A stretch of DNA of 64,000 nucleotides from Dactylosporangium roseum (GTDB taxonomy: Bacteria; Actinomycetota; Actinomycetes; Mycobacteriales; Micromonosporaceae). The notes beneath the pieces were generated by a model. That model worked only from the letters and a program-made list of their open reading frames with translations, had not been told where the DNA came from and searched no databases. Position numbers and translations under genes: made by a program. Below are positions 1 to 7,991 of the stretch, piece by piece. The stretch's first letter is position 1. Each line of letters opens with the position of its first letter. The stretch lies in NCBI RefSeq assembly GCF_025264685.1, contig NZ_CP073721.1:4951001-5015000 (forward strand), given 5' to 3'.

Positions 1-344
1 AGGACGGCCTGAGCTGGGAGCTCGACGCCATCGCGGCCGTCTTCGTCGGTGGCGCGGCCGTCTCCGGCGGCCTCGGCACCATCAGCGGCTCCATCGTCGG
101 CGGTCTGGTCATGGCCGTGCTCAACAACGGCCTGCAACTGCTGGGCACCGGCTCCGACATGGTGCAGATCATCAAGGGTCTGTTCCTGCTCGGCGCCGTC
201 GCGCTCGACGTCTACAACAAGAGTCAGGGACGTTTCTCGGTCATCGGATCGATCATGCGGCCGTTCCGGCGGGAGACCTCCGCGGACCCGGTCGCCCTCG
301 CCGAGGCGAGCCGCGAGAAAGAGAAGACTCCGGCGGCCGGCTGA
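1..344 (+). CDS. Sugar ABC transporter permease, C-terminal part (cut by window start)
   Basis: The reading frame is open from base 3 and ends at the TGA at 342-344; the 5' part lies outside the window. The visible residues match the C-terminal membrane part of the XylH/RbsC-type permease family: an ELDAIAA motif, a glycine-rich loop (GGLGTISGSIVGG) and an NNGLQLLG segment. These proteins form the inner-membrane channel of high-affinity sugar importers. The periplasmic-type binding protein gene follows 67 bp downstream, so the two belong to one import operon whose ATPase is presumably upstream. The charged tail after about residue 85 is a normal cytoplasmic end. The exact sugar cannot be told from this fragment; xylose or a related monosaccharide is an inference from the family. 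Confidence 0.88.
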   Translation, partial: DGLSWELDAIAAVFVGGAAVSGGLGTISGSIVGGLVMAVLNNGLQLLGTGSDMVQIIKGLFLLGAVALDVYNKSQGRFSVIGSIMRPFRRETSADPVALAEASREKEKTPAAG

Positions 345-411
345 CCGAGCCGCCGCCGGCAACCGGCACACCCCAGATTCCGCAACGTTCCGAGAAAGGG
401 TGAACCCCACC

Positions 412-1521
412 ATGCGCAAGTTCCTCACCAGCACCCTGGCGGTCGGCACCGCCGCGCTGCTGGCCCTGAGCGCCTGCGGCTCGTCCGAGCGCAAGGGCGA
501 CACCTCGAGCAATCCGTCCGGGGCCGCCAAGGGCTTCGCGAAGGACGCCCTCATCGGTGTCGCGCTGCCGTCGAAGACCTCCGAGAACTGGGTGCTCGCC
601 GGTGACCTGTTCACCAACGGCCTCAAGGACGCGGGCTTCAAGTCCGACGTGCAGTACGCCGGCGCCTCGACCACGGTCGCCGACCAGCAGTCGCAGATCA
701 CCGCCATGATCACCAAGGGCGCGAAGGTCATCGTCATCGGCGCGACCGACGCCGCGCAACTGGGCACCCAGGTCAAGCAGGCCAAGGAGGCCGGCGCCGT
801 CGTCATCGCCTACGACCGGCTCATCACGGGCACCGGGGACCTCGACTACTACGTCGCGTTCGACAACTTCAAGGTCGGCCAGCTCCAGGGCCAGGCCCTG
901 CTGGACGGCATGAAGGCGAAGAAGGCGACCGGCCCGTGGACCATCGAGCTGTTCTCCGGTTCACCGGACGACAACAACTCGGGCGTGTTCTTCAACGGCG
1001 CGATGGCCGTCCTCAAGCCGCTCATCGACAAGGGTGAGGTCGTCGTCGGCTCCGGCCAGACCGACGTCAAGCAGACCGCGACCCAGGGCTGGAAGGCCGA
1101 GAACGCGCAGTCCCGCATGGACTCGCTGATGACCTCGACCTACAGCAGCGGCAAGACCCTCGACGGCGTGCTCTCGCCGAACGACACCCTGGCCCGCGCC
1201 ATCATCACCTCGGTCAAGGGCGCCGGCAAGCCGGTCCCGGTCGTGACCGGTCAGGACTCCGAGGTCGAGTCGGTCAAGTCGATCATGGCGGGCGAGCAGT
1301 ACTCCACCATCAACAAGGACACCCGCAAGCTGGTGACCGAGACCATCACCATGGTGAAGGCGCTACAGGCCGGCAACGACCCGACGATCAACGACACCAA
1401 GTCGTACAACAACGGTGTCAAGGTCGTCCCGGCGTACCTGCTGGCCCCGGTCATCGTGACGAAGGCGAACGCCGCCCAGGCCTACGCCGACGACCCGAAG
1501 CTGGGCCCGCTCACCAAGTAA
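412..1521 (+). CDS. Sugar-binding lipoprotein of ABC importer (XylF/ChvE type)
   Basis: This is a 369-residue extracellular solute-binding protein that captures a monosaccharide and delivers it to the adjacent permease. The ATG at 412 is chosen because a purine-rich ribosome site (GAGAAAGGG) lies just upstream. It is followed by a lipoprotein signal peptide with lipobox LSAC and lipidated Cys22. Residues 45-360 have the periplasmic binding protein type 1 fold: a GVALPSKTSENW start strand, a hinge region around VIVIGATDAA, and VVTGQDSEVESVKSI, close to XylF and ChvE proteins. A longer in-frame reading back to base 49 lacks family similarity. A perfect 13-bp hairpin follows the stop, so the operon probably ends here. 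Sugar specificity is not resolved. Confidence 0.92.
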   Translation: MRKFLTSTLAVGTAALLALSACGSSERKGDTSSNPSGAAKGFAKDALIGVALPSKTSENWVLAGDLFTNGLKDAGFKSDVQYAGASTTVADQQSQITAMITKGAKVIVIGATDAAQLGTQVKQAKEAGAVVIAYDRLITGTGDLDYYVAFDNFKVGQLQGQALLDGMKAKKATGPWTIELFSGSPDDNNSGVFFNGAMAVLKPLIDKGEVVVGSGQTDVKQTATQGWKAENAQSRMDSLMTSTYSSGKTLDGVLSPNDTLARAIITSVKGAGKPVPVVTGQDSEVESVKSIMAGEQYSTINKDTRKLVTETITMVKALQAGNDPTINDTKSYNNGVKVVPAYLLAPVIVTKANAAQAYADDPKLGPLTK

Positions 1522-1541
1522 CGCCTCCGGAACGACGAACC

Positions 1542-1573
1542 CGTGGGTCCCCGGAACGCTCCGGGGACCCACG
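1542..1573 (+). terminator. Terminator hairpin after sugar ABC operon
   Basis: A perfect 13-bp inverted repeat (CGTGGGTCCCCGG, 6-base loop, exact complement) begins 20 bp after the binding-protein stop. It has no T-run, which is common for actinobacterial intrinsic terminators. Confidence 0.75.
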
Positions 1574-1608
1574 ATCGTTCCGGCGACGAAGGGACCACGT
1601 CGTGCCGG

Positions 1609-1945
1609 TCAGCCCGCAGGAGGCGGTTCGCCGCCAGAACCCGGGGGCGTTGCCGCGCTCTGTGCACCTCCACGGCGCCACGTCCCGGGCCGAGCCGACC
1701 ACGGCGCCTCGAAGCGGTGGAACGCCGCGGCCAGGACGGCCAGCACGAGCGCGAAAACGGGCAGCCACAGCAGCCGGGCGAGCGGCCAGGCCCCGTCGGG
1801 CTCGTCCAGCAGCCCCGCCGGGCGGCCGGCGAGCAGCCCGGCGAACGTGACGAGCAGCAGCGCCGTCTGGTGCCACAGGAACAGCGTCATCGCCGCCAGG
1901 TTGGCCACCGCGACCGGCGCCCACACGACGGGTCGGCGCAGCACC
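1609..1945 (-). pseudogene. Remnant of acyltransferase-3 family membrane protein (C-terminal end only)
   Basis: Reading the minus strand from about 1945 to the stop at 1609 gives a hydrophobic segment with the pattern NLAAMTLFLWHQTALLL, a second membrane helix (LLWLPVFALVLAVLAAAF) and HRFE. This resembles the last helices of acyltransferase-3 membrane enzymes that O-acylate surface sugars. Nothing upstream in this frame continues the family: from about 1950 the opposite strand is clearly histidine-kinase coding. The piece is therefore a fragment left after a deletion or rearrangement that joined it tail-to-head with the kinase. Assignment rests on motif recall only. Confidence 0.55.
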
Positions 1946-2755
1946 GCGACCGCCGTGCTGGTCCTCCAGATCGCCGGCGTCGCCACGTTGCAGATCGGAG
2001 CGGCGGATCCGCAGGTATGGGCGCTGCAGTACGTCCTCGCCATGGTCGCCGCCTGGTTCGTCGGCAACTCGGTCCGGCAGCGCCGTCGGTTCGCCGAGGC
2101 CCGGCAGGCCGAGACGGCGCACGCGGCGGTACAGGCGGAGCGGCTGCGGATCGCACGGGAGCTGCACGACATGATCGCGCACAGCATGGGCGTCATCGCG
2201 ATGCAGGCGGGCATGGGGCGCCGGGTCATCGACAGCCGCCCGGAGGAGGCGCGCCAGGCGCTCGCCGTCATCGAGGACACCGGCCGGGAGACCCTCACCG
2301 CGCTGCGCAGGATGCTCGGCACGCTCCGCCGCGCCGAGCCGGCGGCTGGCCCGGCGCCGCTCGACCCGGCGCCGGGGCTCGCCGACCTCGACCGGCTGGC
2401 GGAGCGCTCCCGCGACGCGGGTCTGCGGGTGGAAGTACGCGACGGCGGCGGCGTGGGGGCGTTGCCGCCGGACGTCGACCTCTCGGCGTACCGCGTCATC
2501 CAGGAGGCCGTCACGAACGTGGCGCGGCACGCGGGCACCGACCGGTGCGAGGTCGTCGTCGAGCGGCACTCCGGCGCGCTGGTCATCGAGATCCTCGACA
2601 GCGGCCGGGGCGGCGCGCCGACCGGCCGCGGCTACGGCATCCCGGGCATGCGGGAGCGGGTGAGCCTGCTCGGCGGTGACTTCGCCGCCGGGCCGCGGCC
2701 CGACGGCGGGTTTCGGGTGGCGGCGCGGATCCCGCTCCCGGCGGGTGCGCCGTGA
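1847..2755 (+). CDS. Two-component sensor histidine kinase, N-terminally truncated (HisKA_3/HATPase)
   Basis: This is a DesK/NarX-class kinase that phosphorylates the response regulator overlapping its 3' end (GTGA, 4 bp). It has one or two remaining membrane helices (about residues 36-51 and 57-74), a dimerisation/phospho-acceptor segment with ELHDMIAHS (His107) and a HATPase with a VTNVARHA N-box and GYGIPGMRERV. At 302 residues it is shorter than the usual 370-430 because most of the membrane sensor domain is missing. The first 110 bp of the listed frame lie antisense to the acyltransferase remnant, so the GTG at 1847 is probably not an ancestral start. Translation could begin near the GTG at about 1954. 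It may be a constitutive kinase or a pseudogene. Confidence 0.7.
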   Translation: MTSSSAVWCHRNSVIAARLATATGAHTTGRRSTATAVLVLQIAGVATLQIGAADPQVWALQYVLAMVAAWFVGNSVRQRRRFAEARQAETAHAAVQAERLRIARELHDMIAHSMGVIAMQAGMGRRVIDSRPEEARQALAVIEDTGRETLTALRRMLGTLRRAEPAAGPAPLDPAPGLADLDRLAERSRDAGLRVEVRDGGGVGALPPDVDLSAYRVIQEAVTNVARHAGTDRCEVVVERHSGALVIEILDSGRGGAPTGRGYGIPGMRERVSLLGGDFAAGPRPDGGFRVAARIPLPAGAP

Positions 2756-3417
2756 CGGGCGCCGAGGTTGTCCGGGTCCTGCTCGTCGACGACCAGCCGC
2801 TGATCCGCAGCGCCCTGCGGGTGCTCATCGCCGAGGCCGACGACCTCGCCGTCGCCGGTGAGGCCGGCTCCGGCGAGGAGGCGGTGCGGCTGGCCGGCGA
2901 GGCCCGGCCCGACGTCGTCGTGATGGACATCCGGATGCCCGGCATGGACGGCATCGAGGCGACCCGCCGGATCACCGGCCGGCCGGACTCGCCGCGGGTC
3001 CTCGTGCTGACGACGTTCGACGACGACGAGTACGTCTACGGCGCGCTGCGCGCCGGGGCGAGCGGCTTCGTCGTCAAGGACATGGCGCTCGACGACATCC
3101 TCGCCGCGATCCGGATCGTCGCCGAGAGCGAGGCGCTCATCGCGCCGCGAGTCACCCGGCTCCTCATCGAGCATTTCCTGGCGGAGCCGGCCACGGCGCC
3201 GAAGCAGGCCCGGCGGCTGCCCGCCGTCACCGACCGGGAGCGTGAGGTGCTCACGCTGATCGGCCGGGGCAGGTCGAACAGCGAGATCGCCGCCGACCTG
3301 CACATCACGGTCGCCACGGTGAAGGCCCACGTCGCGCGGCTGCTGACCAAGCTCGGCGCCCGTGACCGGGTGCACCTGGTCATCATCGCCTACGAGGCCG
3401 CCCTCGTGTCCGCCTGA
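2752..3417 (+). CDS. LuxR/NarL-family response regulator
   Basis: This 221-residue regulator has a receiver domain at about 1-120 with the acidic pair VDD and phospho-acceptor Asp59 in VVVMDIRMPG. A C-terminal LuxR-type helix-turn-helix at about 155-215 carries LTDREREVL-like and GRSNSEIAADLHI motifs. It is translated from a GTG that overlaps the kinase stop, so the two are coupled. Its family binds DNA as a phosphorylated dimer. No target is apparent in the window; the adjacent sugar importer is one candidate, but a terminator separates them. Confidence 0.92.
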   Translation: MTGAEVVRVLLVDDQPLIRSALRVLIAEADDLAVAGEAGSGEEAVRLAGEARPDVVVMDIRMPGMDGIEATRRITGRPDSPRVLVLTTFDDDEYVYGALRAGASGFVVKDMALDDILAAIRIVAESEALIAPRVTRLLIEHFLAEPATAPKQARRLPAVTDREREVLTLIGRGRSNSEIAADLHITVATVKAHVARLLTKLGARDRVHLVIIAYEAALVSA

Positions 3418-3485
3418 CCGAACGCCCCGGCGATGTCGACCTGCCCAACGCTGAGCGAACCGGCACCGGCGCCCCACCCTTTCAC

Positions 3486-3564
3486 GCGTTGATCTTGCAG
3501 TTGTGGTGCCGGGACGCTCCCTGGATGCCCGGTTTGTCAGGCACCACAACTGCAAGATCAACGC
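3486..3564. repeat. Perfect 25-bp inverted repeat with 29-bp loop
   Basis: The left arm at 3486-3510 begins GCGTTGATCTTGCAG and its exact complement lies at 3540-3564. The arms are markedly less GC-rich than the flanking genes. It sits between the convergent response-regulator and GntR genes, so it could act as a bidirectional terminator. The long perfect arms and AT-rich sequence also fit a dispersed intergenic repeat. No second copy is in this window. Confidence 0.8.
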
Positions 3565-3597
3565 GCAACGAGGGCGGGAGGGTCGCATACCAATAAA

Positions 3598-4374
3598 TCA
3601 GACGTCGCGAACAGCGTTCCGGACCAGCGCCAGATCGATCGCGGCATCGGGGCCGGCGGGCGTCGGGTTGCGTTGCGCGGCGGCCAGGTGCTCCGCGACG
3701 AGGCGGTGCACGGCCTCGGCCTCACCCGCCTCGATCAGCGCCAGGATCCGGCCGTGCACCGCACCGGCCTCCCGCCGCCGTCGCAACGGCACCCCCGTGG
3801 TCTCCCGGATCCGCGACGCCCAATCCTGCTCGTGGCTGGACCACAGCGCTTCCAGCGCACCGGCGAGCACGATGAGCGGCTCGTTGCCGCACAGGCCCAC
3901 CAGCGCCTCGTGAAAGCGCCGGGACACCGCGACGACCCCGACCAGGTCGTCGATGCGGTCGAGATACTCCTGGTGCAGCTCCCGCAGGCGCGGCACCACC
4001 GTGCGCCGCCGGTCGCGGCGGGCGGCGCACAGCGCGGCGCAGGCGGGCTCGACCTGGCGCAGCGCGACGGCCACGTCGCCGATCCCGCTGCGCTGCGCGG
4101 CGAGGACCAGGCCGAGGTTGTAGGCGAGGTTCGCCGGGGACGGCCGGTGCACGACGGCACCGCCCAACCGTCCCCGGCGGACCGTGATCAGCCCCTCCGC
4201 CTCGAGGATCCGCATCGCCTCGCGGAACGTCGGCATGCTCACCGGATAGCTGCGGATCAGCTCCTCGGACTTCGGCAGCGGGTCGCCGTCCTGGAAGTCG
4301 CCGCGGATGATCCGGCCGCGGATGTGGTCGGCCACCTGCTCCGCGAGCCGATGGACTCGCACCCGGGGCTCCAC
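3598..4374 (-). CDS. GntR-family (FadR/FCD) transcriptional regulator
   Basis: This 258-residue protein has an N-terminal winged helix (VADHIRGRIIRGDFQDG and PTFREAMRILEAEGLI) at about 8-75 and an all-helical FCD ligand domain from about 95 to 230. The FCD metal/acid-binding pattern includes FHEALVGLCGN and HGRILALIEAGEAEAVHRLVAEH. FCD regulators sense small organic acids and usually control the catabolic genes next to them. It starts 10 bp after the amidohydrolase stop on the same strand, so it is likely the last gene of the aldolase-amidohydrolase operon and its autoregulator. Confidence 0.9.
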   Translation of the reverse strand: MEPRVRVHRLAEQVADHIRGRIIRGDFQDGDPLPKSEELIRSYPVSMPTFREAMRILEAEGLITVRRGRLGGAVVHRPSPANLAYNLGLVLAAQRSGIGDVAVALRQVEPACAALCAARRDRRRTVVPRLRELHQEYLDRIDDLVGVVAVSRRFHEALVGLCGNEPLIVLAGALEALWSSHEQDWASRIRETTGVPLRRRREAGAVHGRILALIEAGEAEAVHRLVAEHLAAAQRNPTPAGPDAAIDLALVRNAVRDV

Positions 4375-4384
4375 GCTCCCGAGC

Positions 4385-5635
4385 CTAGTAGGCGTCCGGG
4401 TTCTCCCGAACGGCGGCCGGGACCGGATGCCGATACACCCGTGAGGCGTTCTCCCACGTCATCTTGCGCACGTCCGCCTCCGGCAGGCCGCCGATCTCCT
4501 TGTCGATGACCTTCTGGGTGTACGGCCAGGTCGAGTCGCAGTGCGGGTAGTCCTGCTCGAGGAAGATGTGGTCGACGCCGATGACGTCGCGCAGGGCGAA
4601 CGACGACGGGTCCTCCACCGCGCAGAAGTAGAAGTTGCGCAGCAGCACCTCGGCCGGCGTCAGTTCGATGCCCTTCCAGGTGCCGTACATCTCGTGGTAG
4701 CTCAGCATGTGGTTGAGCCGGTCGACCAGGCCCGGCACCCAGCCGATGCCACCCTCGGACAGCACGATCTTGAGGTCCGGGAACCGCACCGGGATCCGCG
4801 AGTAGAGCCAGTCCACCGCGGAGAACATCGAATAGCCGAAGAACAGCACGCCGACCACGTCCGGCGGGGCGTCCTCGGCGGTCGACGGCGACGTGCCGGA
4901 CGACCCGATGTGCAGGTTGACGACCGTGCCGGTCTCCGCGCAGGCGCGCATGATCGGGTCCCAGTGCCCGGTGTGCAGCGACGGCAGGCCGAGCAGGTGC
5001 GGCGCCTCGGTGAAGGTGACCGCCTTGAAGCCGCGCTCGGCGTTGCGGTAGATCTCCGCGGCGCCGACCTCCGGGTCCAGGAAGTACGGAAGCTGACAGG
5101 GGATCATCCGGTCGGGGTAGGCGCCGGACCACGCCTCGATGTTCCAGTCGTTCCAGGCGCGCGTGGCGGCCAGGGCCAGCTCGGGGTCCTGTGTGGACAG
5201 TTGCAGGCGCTGGCCGGCGAAGCCCGGCAGGAACGACGGGAAGCACAGCGAGGCGTAGACGCCGCTGAGGTCCATGTCCTTGATGCGCTCGTGGATGTCC
5301 CACGAGCCGCGGCGCATGTCGTCGAAGCGGCTCGGCTCCATGCTGTACTCATCGACCGGCCGCCCGACCACGGCGTTGAAGCCGACGTTCGGGAACTCCT
5401 TGCCGTCGTAGATCCAGACGTGGCTGCCGTCCTTCTCGACGACCCGCGGCGTCTGTTCGGCGTACTTCGCCGGCATCCGCCCCTCGAACGCGTCGGTCGG
5501 CTCGACGATGTGGTCGTCCACGGAGATGAAGGTGTACTTGCGTTCCTGGCGGGGCGGGTCCGGCAGGAACGTCACCTTCGTCCGGTCGGCGGTGGTGAAC
5601 GCGGTATTCTTCAGTAGCTCGTCGATCGATGCCAT
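4385..5635 (-). CDS. Amidohydrolase-2 family metal hydrolase/decarboxylase
   Basis: This is a 416-residue TIM-barrel enzyme of the ACMSD-like amidohydrolase family, which hydrolyses or decarboxylates aromatic and related ring-derived acids with a bound metal. Family marks are the first-strand VDDHIVEP, a FPSFLPGFAG segment, a metal-ligand strand VVNLHIGSSG, SEGGIGWVP and the C-terminal DYPHCDSTWP. The ATG at 5635 is preferred over an upstream in-frame ATG because GGGAG lies about 9 bases before it. It is 13 bp downstream of the class II aldolase gene and 10 bp before the regulator, so the three form one operon. The substrate is unknown; proteins like this occur in aromatic-compound catabolism. 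Confidence 0.85.
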   Translation of the reverse strand: MASIDELLKNTAFTTADRTKVTFLPDPPRQERKYTFISVDDHIVEPTDAFEGRMPAKYAEQTPRVVEKDGSHVWIYDGKEFPNVGFNAVVGRPVDEYSMEPSRFDDMRRGSWDIHERIKDMDLSGVYASLCFPSFLPGFAGQRLQLSTQDPELALAATRAWNDWNIEAWSGAYPDRMIPCQLPYFLDPEVGAAEIYRNAERGFKAVTFTEAPHLLGLPSLHTGHWDPIMRACAETGTVVNLHIGSSGTSPSTAEDAPPDVVGVLFFGYSMFSAVDWLYSRIPVRFPDLKIVLSEGGIGWVPGLVDRLNHMLSYHEMYGTWKGIELTPAEVLLRNFYFCAVEDPSSFALRDVIGVDHIFLEQDYPHCDSTWPYTQKVIDKEIGGLPEADVRKMTWENASRVYRHPVPAAVRENPDAY

Positions 5636-5648
5636 GGGGGTGTCTCCC

Positions 5649-6449
5649 TCAGTCGAGCACATCGGGTTCGCGGCGCAGCAGAGCGCGCACCGCGCCGGAC
5701 CAGAACACGTCGGAGCCCCGTTCCAGCAGCGACCGCTTCATGCCGTGCCGCAGCCCCGGCGCGATGGCCAGGGGATCGCGGCCGAGCAGCATGACGTCGT
5801 AGGCGAGGCGGCAGGCCCGGTCGATGCTCGCGGAGCGGTACGTCGCCTCCTGGATCGTCGGAGCGGTGACGATGATGCCGTGGCTGGCCAGGATGACCAC
5901 GGACTTGTCGCCGATGCGGCGGGCGAGGTCGGCGCCGAGCTCCGCGTCGTCGACCTCACCGGTGTACTCGTGCACGAACGCCAGGTCACCGTCGAACATG
6001 GACCCGGTCTGGTGCACGATCTCGGGCAGCACGCCGACGGCTGCCAGCACGGTGACGTAGTAGGGATGGTTGTGCACGACGACCCGGGCGTCCGGCCGGA
6101 CGCGGTGCAGCTCGGTGTGGATGTGGAACGCCGGGGTGACGTCCCAGCGGCCCTCGACAACGGCGCCGTCCCGGTCGACGACGCACAGGTCCGAGGCGCT
6201 GACCTCGTCCCACCACAGGCCCCACGGGTTGATCCACATGTCGCCGGTGTCGTCCTTGAGCATCGTGATGTGGCCGGCGATGTTCTCGCTGAACCCGCCG
6301 TGCGCCAGGATGCGGAACGCACAGGCGAGCGCCTGCCGGTCGTCGAGGTCGACGCCGATCGGCGGGGTGACGCGGGGCGACCAGACGGCGGCGCCCCCTT
6401 GCTTGACCCGCTGTTCGACGGTGGTGCCAGGTGCTGCGGTGGCGCTCAC
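5649..6449 (-). CDS. Class II aldolase/adducin-domain protein
   Basis: This 266-residue cytoplasmic protein is related to fuculose-1-phosphate aldolase and adducin head domains. The zinc-binding histidines are visible in VVVHNHPYYV and the third ligand region in LASHGIIV; GGFSENIAGHITML matches the substrate-loop region. Members cleave or decarboxylate hydroxy-acids and sugar phosphates. It starts at a GTG preceded by GGAGGTGAG. A promoter with good spacing lies 33-61 bp upstream of the start codon, making it the first gene of the aldolase-amidohydrolase-GntR operon. Its pairing with an amidohydrolase and an FCD regulator suggests breakdown of a ring-derived hydroxy acid (inference). Confidence 0.86.
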   Translation of the reverse strand: MSATAAPGTTVEQRVKQGGAAVWSPRVTPPIGVDLDDRQALACAFRILAHGGFSENIAGHITMLKDDTGDMWINPWGLWWDEVSASDLCVVDRDGAVVEGRWDVTPAFHIHTELHRVRPDARVVVHNHPYYVTVLAAVGVLPEIVHQTGSMFDGDLAFVHEYTGEVDDAELGADLARRIGDKSVVILASHGIIVTAPTIQEATYRSASIDRACRLAYDVMLLGRDPLAIAPGLRHGMKRSLLERGSDVFWSGAVRALLRREPDVLD

Positions 6450-6481
6450 GGCTCACCTCCGTGGAGACTTAATGTTTTAGA

Positions 6482-6510
6482 AGATTACGAAGCCGCGGCA
6501 GCAAAATCAA
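6482..6510 (-). promoter_or_regulatory. Predicted promoter of aldolase operon
   Basis: On the minus strand TTGATT (6505-6510) and TAATCT (6482-6487) are separated by exactly 17 bp, in an AT-rich island unlike the surroundings. The resulting leader to the GTG start is about 30 bases and contains GGAGGTGAG. Confidence 0.5.
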
Positions 6511-6701
6511 GCAATCGCTTGGTTGCCTCCGCGCCGGTTCGCGGCCGGGCGGGCAGCGTTCTTGCGCTTGATCGCGACATTGAGCCCGACAACCCTCCGC
6601 CAACCCGGACGAGGCCGATAATTCCGGCGCGAGGCGCTGCCGGCGGCCGGACCCGGACATCGGTGCTGCATGGATGGTCCGCGAACGGGTACGACCATCG
6701 T

Positions 6702-7133
6702 ATGGCTACTCGGAAGCAGACCTCGAACCAGCTCGACGCCGGTGAACGCGACGAGCTGTCCGACAGTGCCTACGCGTTTCCGCGCGTGCGCAAGGAACCC
6801 CTCAACGACGCCTCCCACGTCCGCAACGCCATCGCCCGGTTCGATCAGGTGCGGGACGTCAGCGACGAGGAGCGGCGGGAAGCGTTCCGGAGGATCAAGC
6901 GGGCCGCCGCCAAACACGGCATCGAGATGTCCGCCGACCGCTGGCAGGATCTCGGCAAGCCCTCGGCGACGACGAAGTCGTCCGACAAGCCGCGCACGCC
7001 GACCAAGGGCGAGCGGGGCGCGAACCGCCGCGGCGAGCGGTCCCGCGACGAACTCTACGCGGAGGCCAAGCGCCGCAACATCAAGGGCCGCTCCGGCATG
7101 ACGAAGTCCGAACTGCAGCGCGCCCTGAGCTGA
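6702..7133 (+). CDS. Small basic protein with Rho-N-like C-terminus (DUF6582-type)
   Basis: This 143-residue hydrophilic protein has no signal peptide or membrane helix. The N-terminal 75 residues (SDSAYAFPRVRKEPLNDASHVRNAIARFDQV, quoted here only as a region starting near residue 21) match a conserved actinobacterial domain of unknown function, with a helical DEERREAFRRIKRAAAKHGI stretch. The last 35 residues (SRDELYAEAKRRNIKGRSGMTKSEL) look like the SAP/Rho-N helix-extended-helix motif that binds nucleic acid. A Lys/Arg/Thr-rich linker joins them. A nucleic-acid-binding role is inferred from that motif. It converges on the META lipoprotein gene across a hairpin. Confidence 0.75.
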   Translation: MATRKQTSNQLDAGERDELSDSAYAFPRVRKEPLNDASHVRNAIARFDQVRDVSDEERREAFRRIKRAAAKHGIEMSADRWQDLGKPSATTKSSDKPRTPTKGERGANRRGERSRDELYAEAKRRNIKGRSGMTKSELQRALS

Positions 7134-7134
7134 G

Positions 7135-7164
7135 GAGGTCCGGGCCCGCCGCGGTTCGGACCTC
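7135..7164. terminator. Bidirectional terminator hairpin
   Basis: GAGGTCCG (7135-7142) pairs with CGGACCTC (7157-7164) in the 32-bp gap between two convergent genes. The stem is 8 bp with a GC-rich 14-base loop. Confidence 0.5.
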
Positions 7165-7165
7165 G

Positions 7166-7951
7166 TCACGTCGCGGTGAGCCGCAGGCCCTTGCCGTCGG
7201 GGTGGGTGAGCGTCAGGTGCCCGGCCTCGATCGTGAACGTGACCGTCCCGCGCAGCACCGCCGTCATCGCGCTCTCGACCGCGCTCGGCTCGCCCGGGCA
7301 GGCCTTCCGGGTCGTGACCAGGTCGGTGAAGGTGATCCCGCCGCCGCTCACCGAGTACCGTCCGCCGAGGTCGTTGCACCCGCCGAAGCCGGTCACCGTG
7401 CCGTCGGCGTCGAAGGAGAGATAGGCCAGCAGGCCCGCCGGGACGGAACCGGCGACCTCTCCGGTGATCAGCGTGTCGACGGCCCAGCGCGGGCCGGCCA
7501 GCGGCCGGTCGGGGTCGGCCACCTCGCGGTCCGTGAGCACGATCCGGGTGCCGCCGCCCTCGAGCACCAGCTCGGTCCCGTCCAGCCGCCAGGCCGGACG
7601 CCCGCCCAGGAAGGCGGTCACCCAGCGGTCCTGCTCGTGGCGCGGCGGGTCGCATCCCATCTCCGTCATCGACAGCTCCTCGACCACCAGCTTGTCGCCG
7701 TCGAGCCGCGCGCCGCCGGCGATGTGGTTGCACCCGGCCCGCACGACAAGCCGCCCCTTGGGGTCGAAGCGCAGCTCGATCCGGGTGCTGCCGACGAGCG
7801 GCCGGGGCTGCCCCTGCTCGGTCACCGATGTGGACAGGAACGTGCGCCCCCACGGCCTGCCCTCGGCGGGTGCGCTCGCGCCGTCGCGCGCGCAGCCCGC
7901 CGGTACGACCGCCAGCACCAGGAGCAACGGGAGGAAAACCAGCCGAGTCAT
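7166..7951 (-). CDS. META-domain lipoprotein
   Basis: This predicted secreted lipoprotein of about 261 residues has a hydrophobic signal (FLPLLLVLAVVPAGC) ending in a lipobox Cys. Two tandem META/HslJ-like domains follow, at about 30-135 and 140-260. The second has the typical pattern GPRWAVDTL, FDADGTVTGFGGCNDLGGRYSV and ITFTDLVTTRKACPG; the first carries VRAGCNHIAGGA and EMGCDPP. META domains are small beta-barrels of HslJ-type proteins linked to stress and drug resistance, with no known catalytic role. The start could be 6 codons further upstream at 7969; neither start has a strong ribosome site. Confidence 0.82.
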   Translation of the reverse strand: MTRLVFLPLLLVLAVVPAGCARDGASAPAEGRPWGRTFLSTSVTEQGQPRPLVGSTRIELRFDPKGRLVVRAGCNHIAGGARLDGDKLVVEELSMTEMGCDPPRHEQDRWVTAFLGGRPAWRLDGTELVLEGGGTRIVLTDREVADPDRPLAGPRWAVDTLITGEVAGSVPAGLLAYLSFDADGTVTGFGGCNDLGGRYSVSGGGITFTDLVTTRKACPGEPSAVESAMTAVLRGTVTFTIEAGHLTLTHPDGKGLRLTAT

Positions 7952-7991
7952 GCCCGTTCGACGGTCCATCCGGCCGGCCGGTTCCCGCCGA

